DNA from: Petaurus breviceps papuanus
Lineage: Eukaryota; Chordata; Mammalia; Diprotodontia; Petauridae
Direction: 5' to 3'
NCBI GenBank assembly: GCA_028583685.1
Contig: JAMXIF010000065.1
Span: 33,607,836 to 33,671,835, forward strand
Length of the DNA stretch: 64,000 nt
The notes beneath the pieces are model-generated. The model was given only the letters and a program-made list of their open reading frames with translations. It was not told the DNA's origin and did not search any database. Shown one piece after another: positions 62,435-64,000 of this stretch. Within the stretch, counting starts at the first letter, position 1, and each line of letters opens with the position of its first letter. Both the position numbers and the translations under genes were made by a program.

Positions 62435-62735
62435 TGCAAGCAGTCACTACTGAATGTGGAAAGAGCCCTGTTCTGGGAGTCAGGAGACATGAGCCGCTCG
62501 CCTCTACCATACCCACCTCCATCACGTTCAGCTCTGCCACGCTCAGCTCTGCCACACTTACCTCTGTCACGTTTGGCTCTGCCACACTCAGCTCTGCCAC
62601 GCTCACCTCTGTCACGCTTGGCTCTGCCACGCTCGGCTCTGTCACACTCGGCTCTGCCACACTCAGCTCTGCCACTCCTTCCCTGCTTGGCTGCCTGGGT
62701 GACACTGGGTGAGCTGCTTGGCCTCTGTCAGACCA
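62435..62735 (+). repeat. MIR SINE (sense) carrying a minisatellite
   Basis: 'gaaagagccctgttctggga' at the left, 'tgcctgggtgacactgggtg' and 'agctgcttggcctctgtcag' at the right, in MIR order. The array at 62515-62680 lies exactly where MIR has its 'gctctgccactta' core. Confidence 0.65.
62515..62680. repeat. 15-bp minisatellite, about 11 units
   Basis: Unit close to 'gctctgccacactca'. A variant 'cctctgtcacgyttg' recurs every third unit at least twice, giving a 45-bp higher-order period. Because 15 is a multiple of 3, long repetitive frames stay open on both strands (62409-62795 minus, 62425-62848 plus); these are not genes. Confidence 0.92.
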
Positions 62736-63200
62736 GCTCAGCTCCCTCCAGGAGTGGGTGTCAGGACCTGAGGGGAGCACATCCAGAACTTTCATTTCCA
62801 GGACATCTCTTGATTTCTTCCCAGTTCTTCATTTTAACCTCTTTGTGAGAATCTCTTCTGTAGTTGCCTTGGTCTTCTCTCCTCGACTTTGCTCTCGGCC
62901 TCTCTGGTCACTGCTCGGGTATCGACGTCTCCTTTCTGCCCCAAGCAGCACCGGCCCTCCTGCAGTCTGTCATTTGCAGGGAGTACTTTTGTCAGCCTTT
63001 GACGAGGGATTTAAAAGCAGAATCTTACACCTTTTAATGGAAAGGACCCATCTCCTGCCCTTCAGCCTTTGATTTCTCTGCCTTGCACTTTTAACTTCAT
63101 ATTGCAGAAAATTATAAGCATAATATATGTTTTAATGCCGTTAAAACCCAGAGACAGTTAAGTGTGAAGCCATCCCAGGTGCCTGCTCCACCACATGTTG

Positions 63201-63214
63201 TCACTGGAGGGCGC
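63201..63214 (+). promoter_or_regulatory. CTCF-like motif
   Basis: TCACTGGAGGGCGC against CCASYAGRGGGCRS: two mismatches. Motif only; no other support. Confidence 0.25.
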
Positions 63215-63589
63215 CTGTGCCATGGCCTTTCCTTAGCATCATCAGTAGGAGGGAAGGGGGGGGGGAGCACAGTGGCAGCAGCTCCTCTGAACATCCCCTC
63301 ACCAAGAACGGTTACATAAAGAAGGAGAGGCCCCTTGGAAGGGATGGGAAAAGGGGAGGGGGGGCCTCAGGGAGCCGCTGAAAGGCTTTGCTCCCCAGTT
63401 GGCTTCAAACCCTGTCCCAGAGAGGTGCAGCCCGGGCGTGGGGCTGATGGCTTGGGGCCCCTCCCCTGCCTTTGGATATCTGGGGGGAGGGGGGTTCTTA
63501 AAAAAAGCCATTGGGCACTTCTCTTCTTACCATTCATCTCCCTCACTACGCCCCTGCCTTCCCCCCACTGGACCTCATCTCTCATTCCT

Positions 63590-63965
63590 CTCTAATGGGA
63601 ATTCTTGGCTCCTCTCAGGTAAATGTCTTTTCACTGTAACTTGTCATGCACATTCTGATCTCTGGGCCTTTGTTTATGCAGTTTGGTATGCCCAGTTTGG
63701 AATATCTTTACTCCTTCTGTCTGCCTGTACAAATCCTACCATCCTCACTGCCTACATCAGTCTCCTTTTGTGTATTCCTGTTGTATGTATTGTCTGTGTT
63801 TATACACTTTGGCTCCTGATCATGTGTTGTCTTGTATTCCTCTCTGGTTCATGTCTAAGAAACACATTCTTGAGGGAGGGGCCTCTTATGCAACTCACGC
63901 TTCTCTTGCATTTTCTGTAGCATCTAATATATTGCAGAGCTTTTAGTAGACATCAAGAACTATGC
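63590..63965 (+). mobile_element. L2 LINE 3' part (sense)
   Basis: 'ctctgggcctttgtttatgc', 'gcccagtttggaatatcttt', 'tactccttctgtctgcctgt' fit the L2 'cctttgcacatgctgttccc' block; the end is weak. Confidence 0.5.
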
Positions 63966-64000
63966 TGATCCCAATGTAACTTGTTTTTATAGAATGAAAT

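Larger units (their letters stand above)
59524..64000 (+). other. ALKBH3: ALKBH3 intron (partial)
   Basis: Holds the long L2 copy, the MIR with minisatellite and another L2 piece. 62730-63580 shows nothing recognised except a CTCF-like motif at 63201-63214. The next coding exon is not in the window. Confidence 0.75.

Noticed and set aside
62409-62848. Repetitive open frames (AEPSVTEPSVAEPSV type)
   Set aside because: Product of a 15-bp minisatellite whose unit is a multiple of three; open on both strands.
1-64000. CRISPR array, operon, phage or bacterial system
   Set aside because: Intron-exon structure, SINE/LINE load and CpG island show mammalian nuclear DNA; no direct-repeat/spacer array was seen.
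1-64000. tRNA, rRNA, snoRNA or miRNA genes
   Set aside because: Only tRNA-derived SINE heads with A/B boxes were found; no foldable intact tRNA or hairpin was recognised by eye.

Overview
The window is mammalian chromosomal DNA, most probably from a marsupial. It holds the 3' half of HSD17B12 and the 5' half of ALKBH3, both on the + strand and in the same head-to-tail order as on human 11p11.2. The marsupial call rests on the repeats: tRNA-derived SINEs with a 'gcagctaggtggcacagtg' head, longer SINEs ending in 'gactgaacaacaa', abundant L2, L3/CR1 and MIR fossils, and an L1 lineage seen mostly as antisense ORF2/3'UTR pieces. No species is claimed. All gene models come from reading splice sites and comparing with remembered human proteins.

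Region 1 (1-36.6 kb): the last five coding exons of HSD17B12 at 5057-5091, 20964-21045, 24724-24789, 34801-34950 and 35778-35882. They join in frame to 145 residues, equal to human 168-312, and carry the catalytic YSATK motif and a lysine-rich C-terminus. The introns are filled with LINE and SINE fossils but also hold repeat-free blocks with clustered transcription factor motifs: four TGASTCA sites beside the first exon, a FOX/E-box/RFX/MEF2 group near 7.7 kb, and a second RFX X-box near 24.8 kb. A plausible poly(A) signal at 36545 lies in what looks like an L2 tail.

Region 2 (36.6-41.1 kb): intergenic sequence made almost entirely of repeats (MIR, L2, L1, SINEs).

Region 3 (41.1-42.2 kb): a CpG island with two ETS sites, a CRE and three CACGTG boxes. 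This is the inferred ALKBH3 promoter and non-coding first exon, followed by a well-formed non-coding exon at 42137-42227.

Region 4 (43.4-64 kb): five coding exons of ALKBH3 (124 codons plus one base). The start ATG is at 43477. The first coding intron is best read as a GC-AG intron, because the GT donor 5 nt downstream would shift the frame. The catalytic half of ALKBH3 lies beyond the window. Introns and the 3' end hold L1 pieces, two solo LTRs, an L2 copy of about 2.3 kb with a recognisable reverse transcriptase motif, and a 15-bp minisatellite that seems to have grown inside a MIR element.

The two genes have no shared pathway: one is an ER fatty-acid elongation enzyme and the other a nuclear DNA/RNA demethylase. 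I see no sign of a novel multi-gene system. The interest lies in splicing, regulatory motif clusters and repeat biology.
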